Shown here: positions 15,427 to 22,446 of the stretch, in pieces
How positions within the stretch are numbered: position 1 is the stretch's first letter
How the letters are laid out: each line of letters starts with the position of its first letter
NCBI GenBank assembly: GCA_014859075.1
Contig: JACUUW010000004.1
Coordinates: forward strand, 1-26,703
DNA: 26,703 nucleotides
Direction: 5' to 3'
Source of the DNA: Desulforudis sp.
GTDB lineage: Bacteria; Bacillota; Desulfotomaculia; Desulfotomaculales; Desulforudaceae
Notes under the pieces: generated by a model
Told to the model about the DNA's origin: nothing
Databases searched by the model: none
What the model saw: only the letters and a program-made list of their open reading frames with translations
Translations under genes and position numbers: made by a program

Positions 15427-15468
15427 TTAAGGTTAGCCGCAAACCGGGGGACAAGTCAATAACCTTAA
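15427..15468 (-). promoter_or_regulatory. Promoter and flanking operator-like inverted repeat of aor
   Basis: On the minus strand TTGACT (15454-15459) is followed after 18 bases by TAACCT (15430-15435), about 45 bases from the aor start. The perfect inverted repeat TTAAGGTTA (15427-15435) / TAACCTTAA (15460-15468), with a 24-base spacer, has one arm over the -10 and one directly upstream of the -35. This suits a regulator that bridges the promoter. The -10 match is weak (3 of 6). Confidence 0.45.
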
Positions 15469-15535
15469 GTGTGCAAAGTTTCAGAAAAATCAGGGAACGC
15501 CTCCGTCCCTCGCTGTCAGGTATGAGAATAATGGT

Positions 15536-16729
15536 CTATATCCGGTTGAAAAAGCCCTTAATCACGATCACCGGCGTCCCGGCGTCGGCCGAACCGCTGA
15601 CCAGGTCGGCCAGGCTGGCCACCAGATCCTCCAACTTCCGGGGCGTGGTGCCCACGCTGACCGCCTGGTGCTGGATATTTCGTTCCTGTTTGCGGGCGGC
15701 CAGGAGTCCTTCGATTTCGGCCGGGGACCTGCCTTCGGCCAGGTAGAGGTCGGCCAGGTACTTGTACTTCACGCCCTCCCGCATCCGGCCGCGCTGAAAA
15801 CCTGCGGTCGCCCCAAAATTGGGCTGCGGGTCGGCCAGTTCGTAGATGCCGGAGGTCGGATCCTTGTAGGCCCCGTCCCCGTAAATCAAGACTTCCACCC
15901 TCTTGCCCACGCTTTCGGCGATCCGCACCTGGATGCTGTGCGCAACCTTGTTACCTTCCCGTGGCGCCAGCTTCAGACGATTTCCGGAAGACATATTGCT
16001 GCCCATGAGGCCCCACTCGGACCAGCCTTCACCCGTGTGGTTGGTGTTGCAGAGGTCCTGAAGGTTCAGGCAGTTGGGTACCAGCGCGGCGATTTGGGTA
16101 CGCGTCCTATGCCGGTCGTGAACGTTGGCGATGACCACGCCGTGGGGTTCGAAAGCGGTGATTCTGCGGGGGTCGTTGCTCAGGTAAATTGTAGGCTTGG
16201 CGCCGGTGTCCCGGACGATTTCCTCGTACAAGGCCGGGTAGTCCACCCCGGTGATCGGGTGCACGAAACCGCGCTCGGCGAATTCCTCGCGGGTGATGAT
16301 CGCCCCGGGCGGTTTGCCCAGCGCCTCCACGAAGTCCGGGGGAATGATCCGGTTCCCGACCTCGTCGTCCGGGTAGGGTAACTGGATGACCACCTCACCA
16401 TGGGGAACGGCCTGGGCCAAGCCGTGCAGGATCAGGGAAAAACGGTTGCGGCTGGTGATCGGCCAGATGACCCCCAGGCGGGAATCGGGTTCCAGCTCCA
16501 GTTTGTCCCGCACCTCGGCGGCGATGCGGCCTGTAGTCGCGTAGTTGTTCTGGGCCCGGGCCACCACCGATTCGGTCACGCAAATGACATCGCCGTCCTC
16601 CAGCAGCCCGTCCTCGTGGCAAGCCGCCACGGCGTCCGTGATCATCCCGATCAAATCGCAGTCCGGGATAACCACGCCCATCCTCAGGCCGAAAGCGGCC
16701 GGCCCGATGTACTCCGGCAATCGGGGCAT
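15536..16729 (-). CDS. CofE-like (F420-0:L-glutamate ligase family) protein
   Basis: A 397-residue protein resembling the coenzyme F420-0:gamma-glutamyl ligase family, which in F420 producers adds L-glutamate to F420-0 with GTP. The N-terminal MGVVIPDCDLIGMITDAVAA and LEDGDVICVTESVVARAQNNYA correspond to the family's GD-DL and dGDVlvvt-K-v-S-A motifs, with Glu-Ser where the prototype has Lys-Ile. It is much longer than single-domain CofE (about 250 residues). Start ATG with GAAGGAGG upstream, overlapping the end of gatB, so it is the last gene of the gatC-gatA-gatB operon. No other F420 gene is present here. It may therefore ligate glutamate to something else. Confidence 0.8.
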   Translation of the reverse strand: MPRLPEYIGPAAFGLRMGVVIPDCDLIGMITDAVAACHEDGLLEDGDVICVTESVVARAQNNYATTGRIAAEVRDKLELEPDSRLGVIWPITSRNRFSLILHGLAQAVPHGEVVIQLPYPDDEVGNRIIPPDFVEALGKPPGAIITREEFAERGFVHPITGVDYPALYEEIVRDTGAKPTIYLSNDPRRITAFEPHGVVIANVHDRHRTRTQIAALVPNCLNLQDLCNTNHTGEGWSEWGLMGSNMSSGNRLKLAPREGNKVAHSIQVRIAESVGKRVEVLIYGDGAYKDPTSGIYELADPQPNFGATAGFQRGRMREGVKYKYLADLYLAEGRSPAEIEGLLAARKQERNIQHQAVSVGTTPRKLEDLVASLADLVSGSADAGTPVIVIKGFFNRI

Positions 16730-16744
16730 TGTCCCGGCCCTCCT

Positions 16745-18193
16745 TCAGTTACGCAGTCTTTGCCGCAGCAGTTCGTTCACCAGCTGCGGGTTGGCCTTCC
16801 CCCGCGTCTCTTTCATCACCTGACCCACCAGGAAGCCAAGCGCCCGTTCCTTGCCGCCCCGGAAATCTTCCGCCACCTTGGGGTTGGCGGTGATGACCCG
16901 GTCGACCACGGCTCCCAGCTCATCTTCGTCGGCGATTTGGACCAGACCTTTTTCCTTGACGATCGTCTCCGGGTCGCGGCCGGTCTGGAACACGTCTTCA
17001 AAGACTTCCTTGGCGATTTTACCGCTGATCACGCCTTTTTGCACCAGTTGCAGGAGTCCCGCCAGCTGCTGCGGGGCCAAGGCGGTCTCCTCCAGTTCCT
17101 TGCCGGCGGCGTTCAGGCAGCGGCTGACTTCACCCATGAGCCAGTTGCTGACCGTTTTGGGCTCGTTGAAAAGGTCGACCGTCTGCTCGTAGAAGTCGGC
17201 CATGGCCCGGGAGGCGGTGATCACCTCGGCGTCGTACGCGGGCAGCCCGTGGTCGTGCACCAGGCGGGCGTACCGGGCGTCGGGCGGTTCGGGCAGGCTT
17301 TGCCGGATCCGGGCCACCCATTCCGGGTCGCACTCCAGCGGGGGCACGTTCGGGTCCGGGAAACAGCGGTAGTCGGTGGCCAGGTACTTGGTGCGCATGA
17401 CCCTGGTGATCCCCCGGGCTTCGTCCCAGTGCCTGGTCTCGGGAACGACGGGCTCCCCGCCTCGCACCAGTTCGGTCTGCCGGGCGATCTCGTATTCGAT
17501 GCCCCGGGCCACGGCCCGGAAAGAATTCATGTTTTTTAACTCGGTCTTCTGGCCGAACTCCACACTGTCCGAGGGCCGTACCGAAACGTTGGCGTCGCAG
17601 CGCATGGAACCCTCCTCCATCTTACAGTCCGACACCCCGACGTACCGGATGATCGAACGCAGTTTCTGAAGAAATAAGCGGGCTTCCTCGGCGTTGCGGA
17701 CGTCGGGTTGGGTGACGATTTCAACCAGGGGCACCCCGGCCCGGTTGAAGTCGACCAGGCTGTACGGGGAATCGGTGATCTCACCCGGGTGGAGCAGCTT
17801 GCCGGTATCCTCCTCCAGGTGAATCTGGCGGATGCCGATCCGGCGGGTTTCCCCGTTCAGGTTCACGTCCACGTGGCCGTTGACGCCCATGGGGTGGAAA
17901 TACTGCGATATTTGATAGCCTTTGGGCAGGTCGGCGTAGAAATAGTTTTTCCGGTCGAAGGTGGTGTACGGCACAATCTCACAGTTCAAGGCCAGGGCGG
18001 CCCTGGTGTGGTATTCAACCGCCTTTTGGTTCAGTACCGGCTTGTGACCGGGCAATCCCAGGCAGACCGGACAAACCTGGGTGTTGGGGGCGGCACCGAA
18101 AGCGGTGCTGCAGCCACAGAAGATCTTGGTCCCGGTTTGGAGCTCAATGTGTATTTCCAGGCCGATTACGGCTTCCATTTCCCGCACGCTCAT
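16745..18193 (-). CDS. gatB: GatB-family amidotransferase subunit B
   Basis: A homologue of the kinase/transamidase subunit of Asp/Glu-tRNA amidotransferase, 482 residues. In GatCAB it phosphorylates Glu-tRNA(Gln) or Asp-tRNA(Asn) and adds ammonia received from GatA. Intact features are VIGLEIHIEL, a zinc site (FCGCSTAFGAAPNTQVCPVC), EEDTGKL, MEEGSMRCDANVSVR and TELKNMNS. The C-terminal YqeY-like tRNA-binding tail is also present. The motif normally written KEEAHDYRYFPEPDLPP is altered to KYLATDYRCFPDPNVPP. The ATG overlaps the gatA stop by 4 bases (translational coupling). The divergence, together with the dead GatA next to it, raises the possibility of a specialised paralogue. Confidence 0.9.
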   Translation of the reverse strand: MSVREMEAVIGLEIHIELQTGTKIFCGCSTAFGAAPNTQVCPVCLGLPGHKPVLNQKAVEYHTRAALALNCEIVPYTTFDRKNYFYADLPKGYQISQYFHPMGVNGHVDVNLNGETRRIGIRQIHLEEDTGKLLHPGEITDSPYSLVDFNRAGVPLVEIVTQPDVRNAEEARLFLQKLRSIIRYVGVSDCKMEEGSMRCDANVSVRPSDSVEFGQKTELKNMNSFRAVARGIEYEIARQTELVRGGEPVVPETRHWDEARGITRVMRTKYLATDYRCFPDPNVPPLECDPEWVARIRQSLPEPPDARYARLVHDHGLPAYDAEVITASRAMADFYEQTVDLFNEPKTVSNWLMGEVSRCLNAAGKELEETALAPQQLAGLLQLVQKGVISGKIAKEVFEDVFQTGRDPETIVKEKGLVQIADEDELGAVVDRVITANPKVAEDFRGGKERALGFLVGQVMKETRGKANPQLVNELLRQRLRN

Positions 18194-19650
18194 CCCTCCG
18201 TCCCTGTAATCGGCGGCGTAGTCCGGTAAAAGCCGGTCTGCTGCTCCAACGCGTAGCCCGCGCTGAAAAGGACACCCTCTCCGAAGGGTGGTCCCATGAG
18301 CTGCAGTCCGACCGGCAGCCCCCCGGCGAACCCAACGGGCAGGGAGAGGGCCGGGATACCGGCCAGGTTGGCCGGGAGAAGCGGAAGGTCCTCAGGACGC
18401 ATTTCGGGCGGGCCGCCATTCCCGGAGGCCGCCGTTGCCGGAACCGGAACCGTCGGGGCCGCCAGGAGGTCGTAGCGTTTAAAAGCCTGTTCAAAGTCCC
18501 GCCGCACCAGAGTGCGCACCTTCTGGGCTTTAACGAAGTAGTCTTCAAAGTGATCCCCGCTTAAGACCAAAGTGCCGAACACGATCCGCCGGCGCACTTC
18601 GGGGCTGAAACCTTCGTGCCGGGTCCGCCGGTACATCTCGTGCAGGTGCCGGGCTTCGGCGCGGTGCCCGAACCGGACGCCGTCGAAGTTGGAGAGGTTG
18701 GAAAAGGCTTCGGCCGAGGTGAGCACCAGATGGGCGGCCGGAGCGTAAGGGGTGTGGGGCAGGGAGGTCTCTTCCACTTCGGCGCCCAGATCGACAAGCA
18801 GATCCAAACTTTTCTCAAACGCTTTCCGGACTCCGGGGTGGGTTTCGGGGGGCAGATATTCCCGCGGCACCCCGATCCGGCGGCCCCTGACTCCCCGACC
18901 CAGGTAACCGGTATAGGCCTCTCCGGCGGTGCCCGTGGAAAAACCATCCTGTGCGTCGGCACCCGCAATGGCTTGCAGCGCCAGGGCACAGCCGGTGACG
19001 TCCAGGGTCAGCGGTCCCAGGTGGTCGAGAGAGGGGGCGAACTCAATCAACCCGTGCGTGGGCACCAGCCCGTATGTCGGCTTTAGTCCCACCACCCCGC
19101 AGCAAGCGGCGAAGCGGCGCAGCGCACCCCCCGCGTCCGAGGCGATGCTTAGGGCTGTCTGCCGGACGGCCACCACCGCCGCCGGGGCCCAACCCGGCCC
19201 CCCGGAAAGGCACGTCGGATCCCAGGGGTTGGGGACGGGGCCGAATACGGGAACGCCGGCGGTACCCATCCCGAACTCATCCAGGTTCGTCTTGCCGATG
19301 AGCACCGACCCGGCTTGCCGCAGCCGGTGGTAAACCACGGCACTGAACGGGGGTATGAAATCCCCGAGCATGCGGGAAGCACAGGTGGTCCGGAGAGCCT
19401 CGGTGCAGATGTTGTCCGCCAAAGCTACCGGAATCCCGGCCAGGGGATCGATTTCCTCGCCGTGGGCGATCCTTTGGTCGACCGCCCGGGCCTCGGCCAG
19501 GGCACGTTCCGGGGTAAGGGTGATAAAGGTGTTCAGGGTCGCTTCCAACGAGGTGACCCGGTCGAGCACGGCGGCAACAATTTCTTCCGCGGTGGTCTCC
19601 CCGGATCTGAGGAGTTCGTGGAGGCGCCCAATCCGCACGTCGTTGGGCAT
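18190..19650 (-). CDS. gatA: GatA-family amidase subunit lacking all catalytic residues
   Basis: A 486-residue amidase-signature protein aligning end to end with GatA: LHELLRSGETTAEEIV, TNLDEFGMG, GVVGLKPTYGLVPTHGLIEFAPSLDHLGPLT, KAQKVRTLVRRDFEQAFKRYDLLAAPTVP, and GLPVGLQLMGPPFGE. The Lys-cisSer-Ser triad is gone. Where GatA has IAIKDN this has VALADN (Ala78); GGSSGGSA is GGPGWAPA (Pro152-Gly153); SDTGGSIR is SDAGGALR (nucleophile replaced by Ala176). I reread all three sites at the nucleotide level. The frame is intact, so this is a maintained pseudoenzyme, not a decayed gene. Start ATG at 19650 with AAGGAGG 8 bases upstream. It is coupled to gatB and lies 27 bases after gatC. A glutaminase role is not possible by the known mechanism; a scaffold role is inferred. 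Confidence 0.92.
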   Translation of the reverse strand: MPNDVRIGRLHELLRSGETTAEEIVAAVLDRVTSLEATLNTFITLTPERALAEARAVDQRIAHGEEIDPLAGIPVALADNICTEALRTTCASRMLGDFIPPFSAVVYHRLRQAGSVLIGKTNLDEFGMGTAGVPVFGPVPNPWDPTCLSGGPGWAPAAVVAVRQTALSIASDAGGALRRFAACCGVVGLKPTYGLVPTHGLIEFAPSLDHLGPLTLDVTGCALALQAIAGADAQDGFSTGTAGEAYTGYLGRGVRGRRIGVPREYLPPETHPGVRKAFEKSLDLLVDLGAEVEETSLPHTPYAPAAHLVLTSAEAFSNLSNFDGVRFGHRAEARHLHEMYRRTRHEGFSPEVRRRIVFGTLVLSGDHFEDYFVKAQKVRTLVRRDFEQAFKRYDLLAAPTVPVPATAASGNGGPPEMRPEDLPLLPANLAGIPALSLPVGFAGGLPVGLQLMGPPFGEGVLFSAGYALEQQTGFYRTTPPITGTEG

Positions 19651-19677
19651 CAGGGTGGCCTCCTTAATCAAACTGGT

Positions 19678-19980
19678 TCATTGGTTTTCGATAATCTTCG
19701 GTACTCGGAAACATCCGTCTGCGGCATCCGGCGCATTGGCCAGTGCGGTTTCCCGGGGCAGGGAAGCCCGGGGCACGTCGGGCCGGCAAACGCTTTTCAG
19801 GTTTCGAACGTAGGCGGTGGGTGTTACGGCCTCGGTATTCAACGTTTCCCACTGCCGCCGCACAAAGGCGAACAGTCCGTTTATCGCCTCTAGAAAGTCT
19901 TCCTTTTCCGCGGCGGCGATTTCCAATCGGGCCGCTTCGGCGGCGCGTGCCATCTCCGCGGAACTGATCCTGTCGCCCAA
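19678..19980 (-). CDS. gatC: GatC-family subunit
   Basis: A homologue of the small GatC subunit that wraps around GatA and GatB and stabilises the complex. It has about 100 residues, usual for GatC. The helical N-terminal ISSAEMARAAEAARLEI matches the family, and the C-terminal LPRETALANAPDAADGCFRVPKIIE is nearly the consensus. The start is uncertain: I favour TTG at 19980 (AGGTG 8 bases upstream) because it places the first helix as in GatC; TTG at 20001 is also open. First gene of gatC-gatA-gatB-cofE-like, with a strong promoter 50 bases upstream. Confidence 0.85.
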   Translation of the reverse strand: MGDRISSAEMARAAEAARLEIAAAEKEDFLEAINGLFAFVRRQWETLNTEAVTPTAYVRNLKSVCRPDVPRASLPRETALANAPDAADGCFRVPKIIENQ

Positions 19981-19998
19981 AACCACCACACCTACTCT

Positions 19999-20015
19999 CA
20001 AAATTTACAATTTTG
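19999..20015. promoter_or_regulatory. Palindrome in the gatC leader, candidate operator
   Basis: CAAAATTTACAATTTTG is a perfect 7-bp inverted repeat around TAC. It begins a few bases after the predicted transcription start of the gatC operon, the usual position for a repressor site. Alternatively it may be a leader hairpin. Confidence 0.4.
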
Positions 20016-20027
20016 TCTCATTTTCGT

Positions 20028-20056
20028 ATTATAGCATCCGTGGACCGGGGTCGCAA
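20028..20056 (-). promoter_or_regulatory. Sigma-A promoter of the gatC-gatA-gatB-cofE-like operon
   Basis: On the minus strand TTGCGA (20051-20056), a 17-base spacer and a perfect TATAAT (20028-20033). The transcript would start near 20021, about 40 bases before the gatC start. This is the best promoter match in the window. Confidence 0.7.
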
Positions 20057-20178
20057 TGAATCCCACCAAAAACAAGCCCGTTTGCCGTATCCACATGATT
20101 CCTCCCCGCGGATTGCATCTCACACCGTCGACTTCAGGAATAATACTAAATGTACAGCAGGAGGGAGGAACAGCATCT

Positions 20179-21771
20179 TTGAACCGGATGGCCCTGGGGC
20201 AAGTGGTTGCATCTTTGCGTGCCCGGATGGCGGTGGAAGCGGGTGAAATTCCGGACCTGCCGGTACGGGGGGTGGCCTTCGACTCGCGGCGGGTGGCGCC
20301 CGGAGACATCTTCGTGGCCGTGCGCGGTTTTCGGGACGACGGGCACCGGTACTGCCGGCACGCCGCCGCCCGGGGGGCCGCAGCGATTGTAGCGGAGATG
20401 CCGGCACCGGCCGGAATGTTCCGGCCCTGGCTCCGGGTTTCCGACTCCCGCCGGGCGTTGGCCCACCTGGCCGCCGCGTTCTTCGGGCACCCTTCCACGC
20501 GGCTGAAGGTCATCGGGATCACCGGCACCAACGGCAAGACGACCACGGCCTGTTTGCTCCAGTCGGTGCTCAACGCGGCGGGGAGGAAGTCCGGACTCCT
20601 GGGCACCCTGGTGGTGGACACCGGCCGGCGGTGTGCGCCGGCCCGGCTGACCACCCCCGAAGCTCCTGAAATCCAGGGGCTTTTCCAGGAAATGTGCGCG
20701 GCGGGACTGCGGCACGTCGTGATGGAGGTTTCGGCACACGGGACGGTGTTGCACCGGATCACGGACATCGACTTTGATGTCGGGGCCGTGCTGAACGTGG
20801 ACCTTGACCACTCGGACTTCACGCCCCGGTTCGAGGACTACGTTCGGGCGAAGCAGGCCTTTATACAGATGGTGAAACCGGGAAGGCCGGTATTGTTGAA
20901 CGTGGACGACCCCACGGTGGCCCGGTTTGTCTGCGTGCGGCCGGATGCGGTCACGGTCTCCGTGGACGGCGCGGCGGACGTAACCGCCACCGGGGTTCGC
21001 ACCGAAAACGGGGTTACGAAATTTTTGGTCCGGGTACGGCGCCCCCTGGAGGGGCGCACGATGACTGTCACCCCCGGTGAGTTCCGGGTCTGTACCGCGT
21101 TACCGGGCCGGCACAACGTCTACAACGTGGCGGTGGCCTTCACGGCCGCCCTGCTGACCGGAGTTGAACCGGAGGCGGCCGCCCGGGCCGTCTCCGGTTT
21201 CAAGGGTGTCAGCCGCCGGTTCGAGTTCCTGGGTCGGGGCGAGATTACGGTTCTGGACGATACCGCCATGAATCCGGCCAGCATCGACGCCGTTTTCGCG
21301 GCGGTGTCAGGATTGCCTTTCAAAAAAGTCGTTGTGGTCAACGCCATCCGCGGGAACCGGGGGCCGGTGATCAACGGCCACAATGCCGCCGCGTTGGCGC
21401 GGTGGGTCCGGCTCCTGGGCCGGGCCGAACTGATCACGACCTCCAGTGTGTCCCACGCCGGTCCGAACGACCGGGTCGGTCCGGCCGAGGAGGCCGCTTT
21501 TCTAAACGGGCTGCGGCGCGGCGGCGTGTGCTTCAGACATCACGCCGAACTGGATGCGGCGGTGGCGGAGGCGGTCGGGCGGGTGACGCCGGGTGACCTG
21601 CTTTTACTCCTGGGCGCCCAGGGCATGGACGAAGGCGGCGCCCTGGCCGTTGAGATGCTTGGAACCCGGGGCATCACCCTGTCGCCGGGCGAAAACGGTG
21701 CCGGTCACCATAGCGCTGTGCCGGTCATTGTCCACGAACACCGTCGGCACGGGGCCGACCCTGCGGACTGA
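20179..21771 (+). CDS. MurE-like Mur ligase of unknown substrate
   Basis: A three-domain Mur ligase of 530 residues. Present are the MurE-type N-terminal domain (VRGVAFDSRRVAPGDIFVAVRGFRDDGHRY), the P-loop GITGTNGKTTT (about 114-124), the VMEVSAHG element, NVDLDHSDF and the carbamylated-Lys region DYVRAKQAF (Lys225). Two MurE hallmarks are missing: the DYAHTPD element is replaced by DDTAMNPAS (360-368), and no DNPR (or DDPN-type) amino-acid-selecting motif occurs in the C-terminal domain, which instead has NAIRGNRGPVINGHNAAAL. It should therefore make an ATP-dependent amide bond, but probably not the usual peptidoglycan step. I chose TTG at 20179 with GGAGGGAGG 10 bases upstream; the longer open frame from 20056 overlaps the opposite promoter. 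It is divergent from the gatC operon. Confidence 0.85.
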   Translation: MNRMALGQVVASLRARMAVEAGEIPDLPVRGVAFDSRRVAPGDIFVAVRGFRDDGHRYCRHAAARGAAAIVAEMPAPAGMFRPWLRVSDSRRALAHLAAAFFGHPSTRLKVIGITGTNGKTTTACLLQSVLNAAGRKSGLLGTLVVDTGRRCAPARLTTPEAPEIQGLFQEMCAAGLRHVVMEVSAHGTVLHRITDIDFDVGAVLNVDLDHSDFTPRFEDYVRAKQAFIQMVKPGRPVLLNVDDPTVARFVCVRPDAVTVSVDGAADVTATGVRTENGVTKFLVRVRRPLEGRTMTVTPGEFRVCTALPGRHNVYNVAVAFTAALLTGVEPEAAARAVSGFKGVSRRFEFLGRGEITVLDDTAMNPASIDAVFAAVSGLPFKKVVVVNAIRGNRGPVINGHNAAALARWVRLLGRAELITTSSVSHAGPNDRVGPAEEAAFLNGLRRGGVCFRHHAELDAAVAEAVGRVTPGDLLLLLGAQGMDEGGALAVEMLGTRGITLSPGENGAGHHSAVPVIVHEHRRHGADPAD

Positions 21772-21779
21772 ACGCCTTC

Positions 21780-22298
21780 TCAGTGGGGATTGTACATCGG
21801 CGGCACATCAAGCCAACCTTTTAATTTGCCAAACTTTATAAGATTATCGTAGATTTCCATCTCACGTTCCAGGTATTTCATAAACCGTTTTCGTAGGGTG
21901 TCATTATTCCTTAAGCCCTTGACGGCAGACGCGAGCTGGTCAAAATAAGTACCGCATCCAATATAGAGTTGATTAAAAAGGTATTCATCGGTAAACACGT
22001 CAGGACTGCCGACGGCGTCACTGACGTACTTCGGAGGCCTTTTAGGCAACGGCAGCCCTATTTTGTTCAGTTCTTTTTCCAATTCATTGGCTTGACGTTT
22101 CAAGGTATTGTCCATTTCCCTGACAATAAAGAATTTGAAGTCCGGGTCGTGGGCGAGATGTTGCAGTATCTGTGTTTCTTCTATGCACCTGTATCTGGCA
22201 AGGAGGAAGTCCCACAGTATTTGTGCCTCGGCCAGACTTACCTGCGGATTCCCGGCCGCTGCCGTTTTGCCTATATGGATATCTCCTATCTGAACCAT
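21780..22298 (-). CDS. DUF3231-like, coat F/ferritin-like helical protein
   Basis: A 172-residue mostly helical protein that resembles the DUF3231 family of endospore formers, related to CotF-like four-helix proteins. It has long amphipathic helices (VSLAEAQILWDFLLARYRCIEETQILQHLAHDP; FKFFIVREMDNTLKRQANELEKELNKIGLPLPKRPP) and a tyrosine-rich end (YLFNQLYIG, MYNPH). No metal-binding motif is clear. The ATG at 22298 has AAGGAGG 9 bases upstream. It converges with the Mur ligase gene, 8 bases apart. A spore or stress role is inferred from the family and the likely host; AT-richer than its neighbours. Confidence 0.75.
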   Translation of the reverse strand: MVQIGDIHIGKTAAAGNPQVSLAEAQILWDFLLARYRCIEETQILQHLAHDPDFKFFIVREMDNTLKRQANELEKELNKIGLPLPKRPPKYVSDAVGSPDVFTDEYLFNQLYIGCGTYFDQLASAVKGLRNNDTLRKRFMKYLEREMEIYDNLIKFGKLKGWLDVPPMYNPH

Positions 22299-22394
22299 TT
22301 CGGACGCCTCCTTGAATTCAGTTTTGCCCCTCTAATGATGTGCTATTCCCCGTCCCGGCGGAACCGGTACCGGATTTCTTCCGGAACACAAGCG

Positions 22395-22420
22395 AAAACC
22401 CGGACCATGGTCCGGGTTTT
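22395..22420 (-). terminator. Terminator hairpin after threonine synthase
   Basis: AAAACCCGGACC (22395-22406) and GGTCCGGGTTTT (22409-22420) make a perfect 12-bp inverted repeat with a 2-base centre. On the minus strand the stem ends GGGTTTTCG, about 27 bases past the thrC stop. The U-run is part of the stem, so a read from either side could terminate. Confidence 0.7.
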
Positions 22421-22446
22421 GCGATTTTGCCGGAAAGGCGCTGCAG

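Noticed and set aside
16400..17539. A 379-codon plus-strand frame opposite gatB and the CofE-like gene
   Set aside because: Antisense shadow rich in His, Gly and Pro; both genes on the other strand have strong family motifs.
18190..19650. Pseudogene status of gatA
   Set aside because: The frame is intact over 486 codons, motifs outside the active site are conserved, and start and stop are coupled to neighbours; loss of catalysis is by substitution only.
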